Source: Alistipes sp. (GTDB taxonomy: Bacteria > Bacteroidota > Bacteroidia > Bacteroidales > Rikenellaceae). Taken from it: a DNA stretch of 64,000 bases. This document shows, piece by piece, positions 17,494-26,266 of the stretch (within the stretch, counting starts at the first letter, position 1; every line of letters starts with the position of its first letter). The translations under genes and the position numbers were made by a program. The notes under the pieces were generated by a model. That model made no database searches, had not been told where the DNA came from, and was given only the letters and a program-made list of their open reading frames with translations. The stretch lies in NCBI GenBank assembly GCA_020026435.1, contig JAHHQK010000001.1:100658-164657 (forward strand), in the 5' to 3' direction.

Positions 17494-20400
17494 ATGATGC
17501 AATACAAGAAACCGGCGATTCTGTCCCTTGCCCTGGTGATCCTTCTTGGATGGGCCTACCTGCACTTCATGTCGCGGACGATGGTCGGCACACTCAACTT
17601 CCCCGACTTCACGGTCGAGAAGATGATCCGATCCAACGACAACCCATTTGTCAAGATCCGCAGCGTGGATTTGGACGACGCCTCCTCGATCGAGAACTAC
17701 GACATGGTACTGGTCCGCATCCACGGTTCGAGTCTCACCAAGACCCACCTCGATGCCATCCGCCAGGCCATTGCCCGGGGTGTACCCGTCTATGCCACCG
17801 AGCGCGACAACGAGGAGATCAACTCGTTGAGCGGTCGCGAACTGGACTATGTGGCCACGCTCATGGACAACGAATCGGTCAAGAATTACCGCAGTCTGTT
17901 CAACTACATCCGCAAGAACATCGATCACAAGATATTCTTCAACGGCGACTACCACGAACCGGTCTACGTCCCCGCGGACTACTTCTTCCACCTGGGCAAC
18001 GACCAGTTCTTCGCCACCTATGCCGAGTATCAGAAGTTCTACGAGGAGAGCGGCCTCTACAAGAAGGACGCTCCGCGTGTGGCCCTGTTGTCGGGTAACA
18101 TCAATATGCAGAACTCCAACGAGGAGCACATGACCGCCCTGGTCAAATCGCTCGAAGAGAAGGGACTGAACGTCTACCCGATCAATTCGTTCGGCATGAA
18201 GAAGCTCCAGATGCTCCGCGAGGTGAAACCCGACCTGATCATCAACCGTCCCCACGGCCGTCTGGTCATGGGCGGCGGCGAGAGCGGCACGGAGTTGCTC
18301 AAGCAGCTCAATGTCCCGATCCTGGCTCCGGTGACGGTCAGCGAGAACCACGACAAATGGCTCGAAAGCAAACAGGGCATGACGGCCGGAGGCATGACCT
18401 CGATGAGTGTCGTGCTGCCCGAGTTGGACGGCGCGATCGCTCCCTTTGCGGTGGCGGCCCAGTTCGAGCGCAACGGACTCCAGCTCTTCGATGCCATCCC
18501 GGGTCACACCGAAAAGTTCTGCCGCCTGGTGAAGAACTTCACCCGTCTGCAACAGCTGGACAACAGCCAAAAGAAGATCGCCATCTATTACTATAAAGGC
18601 ACGGGCAAGGGCGCCATGGGTGCGGCCGACATCGAGGGTGTCCAGTCGCTCTACAACACGCTGATCCTACTGCGCAACAAGGGCTACAAGGTCGAGGGGC
18701 TGCCCGCTTCGGCCGCCGCACTGGAGGAGATGATCCAAAAGTCGGGATCCGTACTCGGCACCTACGCCCTGGGAGCCTATGACCGCTTCCTGAAGGAGGG
18801 TAACCCCGCCCTGGTCGATGTCGAGACCTTCAAGGGCTGGTGCCGCGAGCAGCTCCCCGAGCAGCTGGTCGATGATATGAAGGCCCGCTACGGCGAGGCT
18901 CCGGGCGACTACATGAGCATCCGCGAGAGTGACCGTCAGCAGATCGCCGTGGCTCGCATCGAACTGGGCAATGTGGCGATCCTTCCCCAGCCGATGCCTT
19001 CGGTGGGAGAGGATGTCAACAAGCTGGTACACGGCACGGAGGGCGCTCCGGCCTATCCCTATGTGGCCTCCTACCTCTGGACGCGCAACGCCTTCGGAGC
19101 CAATGCCGTCATCCACTTCGGTACGCACGGCAGTCTGGAGTTCATCCCCGGCAAGCAGATCGCCCTTTCGGATTACGATTGGAGCGATGCCCTGATTGCC
19201 GATATGCCCCACTTCTACATCTACACAATCTCGAACATCGGCGAGGGCATCATCGCCAAACGTCGCAGTTACGCTACCCTTCTCTCACACCTTACCTCGC
19301 CCTTCATGCAGGGCGATACCTACGGTGAACTGGAACAGCTCCACCATACGATCATGCGCTACGAACTGCTCGAGGAGGGCAACGTCCGCGAGCAGTATGC
19401 CGAGACGATCACCCGTCTGGCCAAGAGTCAGAACATTCTTTCGGCCCTGAGCATCGACTCTACACGGATGTGTACGTCCGAGGACATCGACCGCATCCAC
19501 ATATACGTCGAGGAGATCGAGGGCGCGAAGGTCAGCGACGGACTCTACACCCTCGGTGTGCCCTACACCCGTGAGCAGGCCGACAACACGGCCCGACTGA
19601 TGGGTATCGACGCCGTACGCTACTCTTTGGCTTCGCTCGATGCCGCCGAAGGCAGGATCGACCGCCGCAAGCTGGATCACCTGACCTTCGTAGTGAAGAA
19701 CTACACACGCAAGGCCGAGTCCATCATCCGCCGTGCATTCCGCGGCGAGGATACTGACCGTATTTTCCGCGATGCCGTCGGAGAGGCCCATTTTGCGATC
19801 TACACCAAGACCGTGGAGGCTGAGGCCCGCAAGCAGGAGATGATGCGTCAGATGATGATGAAGGCCATGGCCGCCCCCCGCAAGACCGAGCACCCGAAAT
19901 TCTTCGATGAGCAGGGCAACCTCCAACCGCTTCCCGCCGCAGAGCAGCCTCAGAAGAAAGAGCCCGCCATGTCGATGATGTCGAAGATGGCCGAGGCCCG
20001 TTCGATGGCCGCCAAGGAGAAGGAGCAGCAAAAACCCGTGATCGACGCCCTGCGTTCGGTCCGCGAGGCGATCGCCGCACTCGGCGATATGACCCACAAC
20101 CTCTCCTCGTCCACCCTCATGGAGCAGGAGGCTCTGATCGACGCCCTCAACGGTGGCTATGTCGAGCCGGGATCGGCCGGAGACCCCATCGTCAATCCCC
20201 GCGCCGTACCTACGGGCAAAAACTTCTACTCGATCAACCCCGAGACCACGCCTACGCCCGAGGCCTGGAAGGTGGGCCGACGTCTGGCCGAGAACCTTCT
20301 TGAGGCCGAGTTCAAGTCGAAGGGCAAATATCCCGAAAAGGTGAGCTTCACGCTGTGGGCCACCGACTTCATCTCGAGCGAGGGTGCCACGGTAGCTCAG

Positions 20401-21726
20401 ATTCTCTACCTGCTGGGTGTAGAGCCTCTGCGCGACGGATTCGGATACATTCGCTCCCTGCAACTCATTCCGCAGGAGGTACTGCAGCGTCCGCGCATTG
20501 ATGTCGTCGTGCAGACCTCGGGTCAGTTGCGCGACCTGGCCGCCTCGCGTCTGGAGCTGATCAACCGGGCCGTGGCCATGGCCGCCGAAGCCAACGAGGA
20601 GCAGAACTTCGTCCGCAAGGGTCTGGCCGATGCCGAGCGTCACCTGCTCGACAAGGGATTCTCACCCGCCGACGCCCGCCGCTTTGCCCGCGAACGTGTG
20701 TTCGGCGGTGTGGGTGGAAACTACGGCACGGGAATCATGGGCATGGTCGAGCAGGGCGACAGCTGGGAGGACCAGTCCCAGATCGCCGAGCGTTACATCG
20801 CCAACATGAGCGCCATCTACTCGGCCAACGGCGGCGAGGATTGGGGTATCGACCGTCAGGGCGTCTTCGAGGCCGCACTGCTGAATACCTCGGTGGTCGT
20901 ACAGCCCCGTTCGAGCAACACGTGGGGTCCGCTGAGCCTGGACCACGTCTATGAATTCATGGGTGGTATCTCGGCCGCCGTGAAGCACGTGACGGGCAAC
21001 GACCCGACGGGTTACTTCAACGACTTCCGCAACACAAGCCGCGCAAAGGTGCAGGAACTCAAAGAGGCTATCGGTGTGGAGACCAACTCGACGATCTTCA
21101 ACCCCAAGTACATCAGCCACATGATGCGCGGCGAGGCGTCGGCTCTCGAAACCTTTGCCGAGACCTTCCGCAACACCTTCGGCTGGAACGCCATGAAGCC
21201 CTCGGCCATCGACCAGCACATCTGGAACAAATACTACGACATCTATGTCCGGGACGAATTGCACATGGGACTTCGCGAGACCTTCGCCCAAAAGAACCCC
21301 TATGCCCTGCAAGAGATGACGGCCGTGATGCTGGAGTCGGCCCGCAAGGGAATGTGGAAAGCCACTCCGGAGCAGGTGCGCACCGTGGCCGAGCTTCACT
21401 CGGAACTGGTTCGCGACCATGAGGCCGGATGCAGCGGATTCATCTGCGACAACAAGTCCCTGCGCGACTTCATCGCCAAGAACCTCGACGAGGCCCACAC
21501 GAAGGGGTATCAGAAAGGTATCTCGGCCGCCCGCGAGGTGCAGATCGAGGCCCGCAACGACGAGAAGAATGTCGTGCTCAAAAAGGAGGAGACCACTCCC
21601 CGCGAGCAGCAGGCTCAGGCCGAAAGCCGCGAGGAGAAACGTAACCGATCGCTGCTCTACGTGGTGCTGATCCTGGGTGTGGCCATCGGCGGATGGATCC
21701 TCATAAAGAAAACCATCAAACGATAA
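17494..21726 (+). CDS. hmuS: HmuS, CobN/BchH-like membrane-anchored chelatase homologue
   Basis: The 1410-residue protein has a membrane segment near the N terminus (about 8-26) and another at the extreme C terminus (about 1385-1404). The body is a CobN/magnesium-chelatase-H-type fold with markers such as HFGTHGSLEFIPGKQIALSD and VGGNYGTGIMGMVEQGDSWED. HmuS proteins of haem-uptake loci have been proposed to remove iron from haem without oxygen rather than insert metal. Residues about 780-868 form a Met-, Lys- and Glu-rich, probably disordered insert. The gene is followed by three small membrane proteins starting seven bases later. Confidence 0.9.
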   Translation: MMQYKKPAILSLALVILLGWAYLHFMSRTMVGTLNFPDFTVEKMIRSNDNPFVKIRSVDLDDASSIENYDMVLVRIHGSSLTKTHLDAIRQAIARGVPVYATERDNEEINSLSGRELDYVATLMDNESVKNYRSLFNYIRKNIDHKIFFNGDYHEPVYVPADYFFHLGNDQFFATYAEYQKFYEESGLYKKDAPRVALLSGNINMQNSNEEHMTALVKSLEEKGLNVYPINSFGMKKLQMLREVKPDLIINRPHGRLVMGGGESGTELLKQLNVPILAPVTVSENHDKWLESKQGMTAGGMTSMSVVLPELDGAIAPFAVAAQFERNGLQLFDAIPGHTEKFCRLVKNFTRLQQLDNSQKKIAIYYYKGTGKGAMGAADIEGVQSLYNTLILLRNKGYKVEGLPASAAALEEMIQKSGSVLGTYALGAYDRFLKEGNPALVDVETFKGWCREQLPEQLVDDMKARYGEAPGDYMSIRESDRQQIAVARIELGNVAILPQPMPSVGEDVNKLVHGTEGAPAYPYVASYLWTRNAFGANAVIHFGTHGSLEFIPGKQIALSDYDWSDALIADMPHFYIYTISNIGEGIIAKRRSYATLLSHLTSPFMQGDTYGELEQLHHTIMRYELLEEGNVREQYAETITRLAKSQNILSALSIDSTRMCTSEDIDRIHIYVEEIEGAKVSDGLYTLGVPYTREQADNTARLMGIDAVRYSLASLDAAEGRIDRRKLDHLTFVVKNYTRKAESIIRRAFRGEDTDRIFRDAVGEAHFAIYTKTVEAEARKQEMMRQMMMKAMAAPRKTEHPKFFDEQGNLQPLPAAEQPQKKEPAMSMMSKMAEARSMAAKEKEQQKPVIDALRSVREAIAALGDMTHNLSSSTLMEQEALIDALNGGYVEPGSAGDPIVNPRAVPTGKNFYSINPETTPTPEAWKVGRRLAENLLEAEFKSKGKYPEKVSFTLWATDFISSEGATVAQILYLLGVEPLRDGFGYIRSLQLIPQEVLQRPRIDVVVQTSGQLRDLAASRLELINRAVAMAAEANEEQNFVRKGLADAERHLLDKGFSPADARRFARERVFGGVGGNYGTGIMGMVEQGDSWEDQSQIAERYIANMSAIYSANGGEDWGIDRQGVFEAALLNTSVVVQPRSSNTWGPLSLDHVYEFMGGISAAVKHVTGNDPTGYFNDFRNTSRAKVQELKEAIGVETNSTIFNPKYISHMMRGEASALETFAETFRNTFGWNAMKPSAIDQHIWNKYYDIYVRDELHMGLRETFAQKNPYALQEMTAVMLESARKGMWKATPEQVRTVAELHSELVRDHEAGCSGFICDNKSLRDFIAKNLDEAHTKGYQKGISAAREVQIEARNDEKNVVLKKEETTPREQQAQAESREEKRNRSLLYVVLILGVAIGGWILIKKTIKR

Positions 21727-21733
21727 CACGGAA

Positions 21734-22435
21734 ATGGAACTTTTGGTGCAACTCATCTTCGTGATCGCCATCTTGAAGTATTGTCTGAAAGCCTCCCTCG
21801 CGGGGGGCCTTCGGGCGATGCTCCTCTACGGACTGGGAGCCGGAATATGGGCCCTGACCTGTTACCCGCTGGTGATTCTCCAGCCGGTGACCATCGTCGA
21901 GAACCTGCTCGCGGATCGGGAGGTGGTGATCAACGGTGCGGTGTTGACCTCGCTCGAAGCCATCGTGGGCATTCTGCTCGCGGTGAGTCTGTTGGACAAC
22001 TACTTCGCACCCCGCGAGCGTCGTTCGCGCCTGCTCTTCCTGATGAAGATCCTCCCCGGACTGCTGACCCCTGTGGCCATACTCTACTTCGAGCTGATAT
22101 TCTTCAAGATACGCGTCGGTGGGGATTTCCTGGTCACGGCACTGCTCTATGCGGGCATCTGCCTGGGCGGGGTCATGTCTGTCGCGTGGATCATGAAACG
22201 GGGCGTCGAGGGCGAGAGCCTCAAGCTGGAGCTGAAACTCCTGCTCAACCTGGCGATCCTCGTGATCGGACTGCTGATCAACAGCTCTGTGGCCGACTAC
22301 AACATCTCGTCGGCACACGTCGAAACCGAATGGGGCGCCATGATCGCCCTGGGAGGTATCGTAATTTTATTCATCGCATTGGGTTATTTCACCCGAAACA
22401 TTAATTTGAAAAACATACTGAAATGGATCAGATAA
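21734..22435 (+). CDS. hmuT: HmuT, integral membrane protein of haem locus
   Basis: The 233-residue protein is almost entirely hydrophobic with about six predicted membrane segments and no catalytic motif recognised. In hmuYRSTUV loci of Bacteroidetes the gene after hmuS encodes such a membrane protein, probably a partner of the MotA/TolQ/ExbB-like HmuU. It starts seven bases after hmuS and overlaps hmuU by 13 bases, so co-translation is likely. Assignment is by position and topology. Confidence 0.7.
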   Translation: MELLVQLIFVIAILKYCLKASLAGGLRAMLLYGLGAGIWALTCYPLVILQPVTIVENLLADREVVINGAVLTSLEAIVGILLAVSLLDNYFAPRERRSRLLFLMKILPGLLTPVAILYFELIFFKIRVGGDFLVTALLYAGICLGGVMSVAWIMKRGVEGESLKLELKLLLNLAILVIGLLINSSVADYNISSAHVETEWGAMIALGGIVILFIALGYFTRNINLKNILKWIR

Positions 22436-23016
22436 CAAACATTCTCTACTGGCTTTCGACGGGACTACTGATCCCCGTCACGATTTTCCTCATCCTCTTC
22501 TTCCTGCGCTCGCTGGCTCTGATCGGAGGATTCTACGGCCGCTACCTGGCCCGTAACAAGGTCAACGTGGCACTCAACCGCTCCTGCGACGAGGGCCGTC
22601 TGGAGGACGTGTTCAAGACTGTCGAGCAGGCCCAGGCCCGCGCCCTGGTGACCGACTGCCTCTGCCGGATCAACGCCCACCGTCACAACAACATCATGCT
22701 GGACAAGATCCTGGGCGACTATGAGATCGCTTCGGCCAAGGAACTCGACAAATCGAAACTGCTCATCAAGATCGGCCCGATGCTCGGACTGATGGGTACG
22801 CTGATCCCGATGGGTCCCGCCCTGGTGGGCCTGGCTACGGGTGATGTGGCCTCGATGGCCAGCAATATGCAGGTAGCTTTCTCGACGACCGTCGTGGGTA
22901 TCATCATCGGCGCCGTGGGATTCATCACCCTGCAAGTCAAGCAGCGTTGGACGGCCGACGACATGAACATCCTGGAATTTGTGGTCGAATCCCTCAAAAA
23001 AGAGAATCATGAGTAA
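22423..23016 (+). CDS. hmuU: HmuU, MotA/TolQ/ExbB-like proton channel protein
   Basis: The 197-residue protein has one N-terminal membrane segment (about 12-32) and two further segments around LLIKIGPMLGLMGTLIPMGPAL and the following TTVVGIIIGAVGF, the conserved channel region of ExbB/TolQ/MotA proteins. It probably forms a proton-driven motor with HmuV that energises haem transport or HmuS. It overlaps hmuT by 13 bases and hmuV by 8 bases. Confidence 0.82.
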   Translation: MDQITNILYWLSTGLLIPVTIFLILFFLRSLALIGGFYGRYLARNKVNVALNRSCDEGRLEDVFKTVEQAQARALVTDCLCRINAHRHNNIMLDKILGDYEIASAKELDKSKLLIKIGPMLGLMGTLIPMGPALVGLATGDVASMASNMQVAFSTTVVGIIIGAVGFITLQVKQRWTADDMNILEFVVESLKKENHE

Positions 23017-23338
23017 GCGTAAAAGTCTGTTTCTCGACAACGAAGACCAGGATCCCCTGTCGTCGCTGACCAACCTGTTCGATGTGGCCATGGTCTTTGC
23101 CGTGGCTCTGATGGTGGCTCTGGTGACGCGGTTCAACATGACGGAGATCTTCTCCAAGGAGGACTTCACGATGGTCAAGAACCCCGGTACCGAGCAGATG
23201 GAAATCATCACCAAGAAGGGTGAGAAGATCGAACGCTACACCTCCCAGAATGAATCCTCCGAGAACCAGTCGCGGGGCAAGCGTGTAGGTGTGGCCTACC
23301 AGCTCGACAACGGCGAAATCATCTACGTGCCCGAATAA
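23009..23338 (+). CDS. hmuV: HmuV, DUF2149 ExbD-like membrane protein
   Basis: The ATG at 23009 overlaps the end of hmuU and gives 109 residues. After a short cytoplasmic N terminus (DNEDQDPLSSLTNLFDVAMV) comes one membrane segment (about 26-46) and a small periplasmic domain, an ExbD-like layout matching DUF2149 proteins paired with MotA/TolQ/ExbB homologues. The aspartate just before or within the membrane segment (LFDVAMVF) fits a proton-path residue. It is the last gene of the hmu operon and a strong terminator follows. Confidence 0.78.
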   Translation: MSKRKSLFLDNEDQDPLSSLTNLFDVAMVFAVALMVALVTRFNMTEIFSKEDFTMVKNPGTEQMEIITKKGEKIERYTSQNESSENQSRGKRVGVAYQLDNGEIIYVPE

Positions 23339-23363
23339 CCATTTCATGACTTGCGGCACGAGA

Positions 23364-23402
23364 GGAGGCGGTATCTTTTCATAGATACCGCCTCCGTTTT
23401 TA
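23364..23402 (+). terminator. Rho-independent terminator of hmu operon
   Basis: A perfect 13-bp stem (GGAGGCGGTATCT / AGATACCGCCTCC) with a six-base loop is followed by GTTTTTATTTT. Confidence 0.93.
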
Positions 23403-23426
23403 TTTTCGGATTCCGAAAAAAACGAG

Positions 23427-23434
23427 TAAATTTG
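23427..23434 (+). promoter_or_regulatory. -7 promoter box for lipoprotein nuclease
   Basis: TAAATTTG matches the Bacteroidetes -7 consensus and lies 32 bases before the start codon of the endonuclease/exonuclease/phosphatase gene. No clear -33 element was found. Confidence 0.5.
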
Positions 23435-23466
23435 GATCTGAAAGAAACTCTAACATCTAAAACGTA

Positions 23467-24402
23467 ATGAAAAACCTCAAAAGACTTTTTATGCCGCTGA
23501 CCGCTGCAGTCCTGCTGGGAGCCTGCTCCGCACCCCAGCCGCCCACGGCATTCAACGTGGCCTCCTACAACCTGCGCTACGCCAACCACTCGGATTCGAT
23601 ACAAGGCAACGGCTGGGGATACCGCTACCCCATAATCTCGCAGATCATCCGCTTCCACGATTTCGACATCTTCGGCACGCAAGAGTGTCTCCACTCCCAG
23701 CTCAAGGATCTGGAGCAGGTACTGCCCGGATATGCCCACATCGGCGTGGGGTGTGACGACGGAATCGAAACCGGCGAACATTTGGCGATCTTCTACCGCA
23801 CCGACAAGTTCGATCTCGTGAAAGAGGGCAATTTCTGGCTCTCGGAAACTCCCGACCGTCCAAGTGTGGGCTGGGATGCCGTTCTGCCGCGCATCTGCAC
23901 CTGGGGACATTTCCGATACAAGCCCACGGGTGTGGAGTTCCTCTTCTTCAACCTCCACATGGATCACGTCGGCAAAAAGGCCCGTGTGGAGAGTTCCTAT
24001 CTCGTACAGCGCAAGATGAAGGAGCTGAGCGAGGGGCTGCCCGTCATCCTCACCGGTGATTTCAATGTCGACCAGACCCACTCCTCCTACAAGGCCTTCG
24101 CCAAGGACAGCACGTTGTGCGACGCCTATGAGGTGTGTCAGCTGAGATATGCCCTCAACGGTACATTCAACTCGTTCGATCCACGGAGCTTCACCTCAAG
24201 CCGCATCGACCACATCTTCCTCTCGCCCGCATTCCATGTAAAGAAATACGGCGTTCTGACCGACACCTACCGCAGCAATTCCAATTACGATGCCTCGAAG
24301 CTGGGCGGCGACTATCCTTCCGAGATCGTGGTCAAGGCCCATGAGGCCCGCACACCGTCGGATCACTTCCCGGTCAAGGCCGAAGTGGTGTTTGAAGAGT
24401 AA
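23467..24402 (+). CDS. Lipoprotein of endonuclease/exonuclease/phosphatase superfamily
   Basis: The 311-residue protein has a lipoprotein signal (LLGAC, Cys20). The EEP fold is shown by VASYNLRYAN (metal-binding Asn), GTQEC (Glu, metal ligand), NLHMDHVGKKARVES, the catalytic GDFNVD and the terminal SDHFPV (Asp-His pair), so the active site is complete. It is likely a secreted or outer-membrane-anchored phosphodiesterase or phosphatase (sphingomyelinase/nuclease-like). The true substrate is unknown. It stands alone between two terminators. Confidence 0.85.
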   Translation: MKNLKRLFMPLTAAVLLGACSAPQPPTAFNVASYNLRYANHSDSIQGNGWGYRYPIISQIIRFHDFDIFGTQECLHSQLKDLEQVLPGYAHIGVGCDDGIETGEHLAIFYRTDKFDLVKEGNFWLSETPDRPSVGWDAVLPRICTWGHFRYKPTGVEFLFFNLHMDHVGKKARVESSYLVQRKMKELSEGLPVILTGDFNVDQTHSSYKAFAKDSTLCDAYEVCQLRYALNGTFNSFDPRSFTSSRIDHIFLSPAFHVKKYGVLTDTYRSNSNYDASKLGGDYPSEIVVKAHEARTPSDHFPVKAEVVFEE

Positions 24403-24423
24403 GAATTTACAATAACGGATACA

Positions 24424-24458
24424 AAAAAAGGAGACCTTGTGAATCGGTCTCCTTTTTT
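24424..24458 (+). terminator. Rho-independent terminator after lipoprotein nuclease
   Basis: A perfect stem (AAAAAAGGAGACC / GGTCTCCTTTTTT) with a nine-base loop; the A and T tracts make it able to work in both directions. Confidence 0.92.
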
Positions 24459-24853
24459 CTGCGACAAGCATCAAACAAGCGGTATCTTTATAATAAAGAG
24501 GAGGAAATACTTTGATTTTCCTCATCTTTGCCCTGCAAGAACTGACACCATTTATCGGGCAGCCCCTTACAACGGGTCGGTTATGCTCATTCTTAAAAAA
24601 TATCGGCCTTCGGGAAGGCTTCCCCTTCCATCCCCGGCGGAAGATCCGCACGGGTTCCAGTTTATTCGCATTGGGGTATCCCGACAGGCTGACACCAGCG
24701 GTTTTGATGCTGCCCGTGGAGACCGATTCCGGCCGGACACCTCAGCGGTCCGAGCCAAGAGCCTACCCGTTGGGGCATTCCAATCGGCCGGAATCCCAAA
24801 CGGCGCACAATCGGCAGATGAAGGCCTTGCAGACTGTCCCTCCGCAATAGGGT
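24459..24853. other. Intergenic region without recognised gene
   Basis: Between the terminator and the end of tsaB lie about 395 bases. Open frames on both strands overlap each other and lack recognisable protein features. A minus-strand frame reading CGGTVCKAFICRLCAVWDSG is open for about 30 codons before a stop and was judged not to be a gene. No RNA gene was recognised. Confidence 0.5.
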
Positions 24854-25561
24854 TTAGAACAGTTTCTTCTTGGATTTCGTGACGACAAAATCCTTCAGAT
24901 AGAACGGCTCGAAATAGGCTATATCCTCCTTGCGACCCTCATCCAGAGCCTTCTGTGCCAGACGGGCCAAACCGCGGGCCGAAGGGGTGACCTCGATATA
25001 CTGCGCACCTTGCATCACCTCAAGGCATTTGCGGGCACCGTTGCCGAAGATCACAAACGGACGCTCTTCCTTGCGGAACTGCTCAAAGGTATGTTCGTCG
25101 ACCACCTCGGCCGAGACCTCATTCTGGGGATTACCCTCGGTGTCGAACACCTGGGTGTAGACCTCCATGCGGCGGGCATCGACCATCGGGCAAAGGCAGG
25201 CACGATCCCAATTCTCCACCGAGACGATTCCCGCCTCGTGGTCCTCACGGGCCACCTCGGCCAGGGCATCGAGCGATCCCACGGCCAGCAGGGGTTTCTT
25301 CGTGCCGTAGCACAGTCCCTTGGCAAACGACACACCGATGCGGAGTCCCGTATAGGAACCCGGCCCCTTACCTACGGCCACGGCGTCCAACTCGTCGGGA
25401 GCGATGCCCGTCTCGCGGAGCAGCTCATCGACAAAAACACCGACCTTGCGGGCATGATCCCTGCCCTCGTCACTTTCGCGCAGCGAGATCAACTCGCCAT
25501 CCTTGGCGATTCCGACCGAACAGATGTCCGTGCCGGTCTCGATACATAAAATCAAACTCAT
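24854..25561 (-). CDS. tsaB: tRNA threonylcarbamoyladenosine biosynthesis protein TsaB
   Basis: The 235-residue protein matches TsaB (YeaZ): N-terminal LCIETGTDICSVGI, then GKGPGSYTGLRIGVSFAKGL, the TsaD-contact and fold signature. It is the non-catalytic partner that supports TsaD in making t6A37 in tRNAs reading ANN codons. It runs on the minus strand just downstream of smpB (69-base gap), possibly in one transcript. Confidence 0.93.
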   Translation of the reverse strand: MSLILCIETGTDICSVGIAKDGELISLRESDEGRDHARKVGVFVDELLRETGIAPDELDAVAVGKGPGSYTGLRIGVSFAKGLCYGTKKPLLAVGSLDALAEVAREDHEAGIVSVENWDRACLCPMVDARRMEVYTQVFDTEGNPQNEVSAEVVDEHTFEQFRKEERPFVIFGNGARKCLEVMQGAQYIEVTPSARGLARLAQKALDEGRKEDIAYFEPFYLKDFVVTKSKKKLF

Positions 25562-25630
25562 ATCTGTTGTTTTTATACGCTTAACAAATGTTTCCTAAAT
25601 TCAAGACGCCCCGCCCGCGGGAGGGAGCGG

Positions 25631-26092
25631 CTATTTGAAGCGTTTCATGGCCTGGTCCATCTCTCGACAGGCGTCGTTGGCCTTGAGGTATTCGCGCTTG
25701 TCATAGCTCTTGCGTCCGCGTGCCAGGCCGATCACCACCTTGGCCAGTCCCCTGTCGTTGAGGAAGAGGCGCAGACCCACGATCGTGAGGCCCTTGTCCT
25801 GCGAAGCACGTTCCAGCTTGGTGAGTTCCTTGGCGTTGAGGAGCAGTTTGCGGTCACGGCGCGGCACATGGTTGTTGCACGTTCCCCACACATACTCCGA
25901 GATGTTCACCCCCCGGATCCACAACTCGCCCCGATCGAAGTAGCAGAACGAATCTACCATCGAGACCTTGCCCGCGCGGATCGACTTGATTTCCGTACCG
26001 ACCAGAACCACTCCTGCGGTCCACTCCTCGAGGATCTCATAATCGAAGGTGGCACGCTTGTTCTTTACGTTTATCTTTTTCTGTTCGCTCAT
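25631..26092 (-). CDS. smpB: SsrA-binding protein SmpB
   Basis: The 153-residue protein shows the SmpB pattern: NVKNKRATFDYEILEEWTAGVVLVGTEIKSIR, then the basic tail region GLARGRKSYDKREYLK. SmpB binds tmRNA and brings it to stalled ribosomes for trans-translation. It lies downstream of dnaG with a 174-base gap. Confidence 0.95.
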   Translation of the reverse strand: MSEQKKINVKNKRATFDYEILEEWTAGVVLVGTEIKSIRAGKVSMVDSFCYFDRGELWIRGVNISEYVWGTCNNHVPRRDRKLLLNAKELTKLERASQDKGLTIVGLRLFLNDRGLAKVVIGLARGRKSYDKREYLKANDACREMDQAMKRFK

Positions 26093-26266
26093 AGGCTTTA
26101 TTACGGCATAAATATTGCTCTTATTCTCTGCGGAGGGTAGGTTTCGGTCAAGATAACCGATTCTTTATCTTTGATATGTTTACACATCTTTCTGTTTATT
26201 TCTGTTTGCACACAGTATGCGCTCGACGTGCATACGCTCCGGAACTTACCCTCCTTTTTTATTTCT

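Noticed and set aside
24439..24882. Open frames on both strands in the gap before tsaB
   Set aside because: They overlap one another, have odd residue composition and no recognisable motif, and the longest plus-strand frame runs into tsaB on the other strand.
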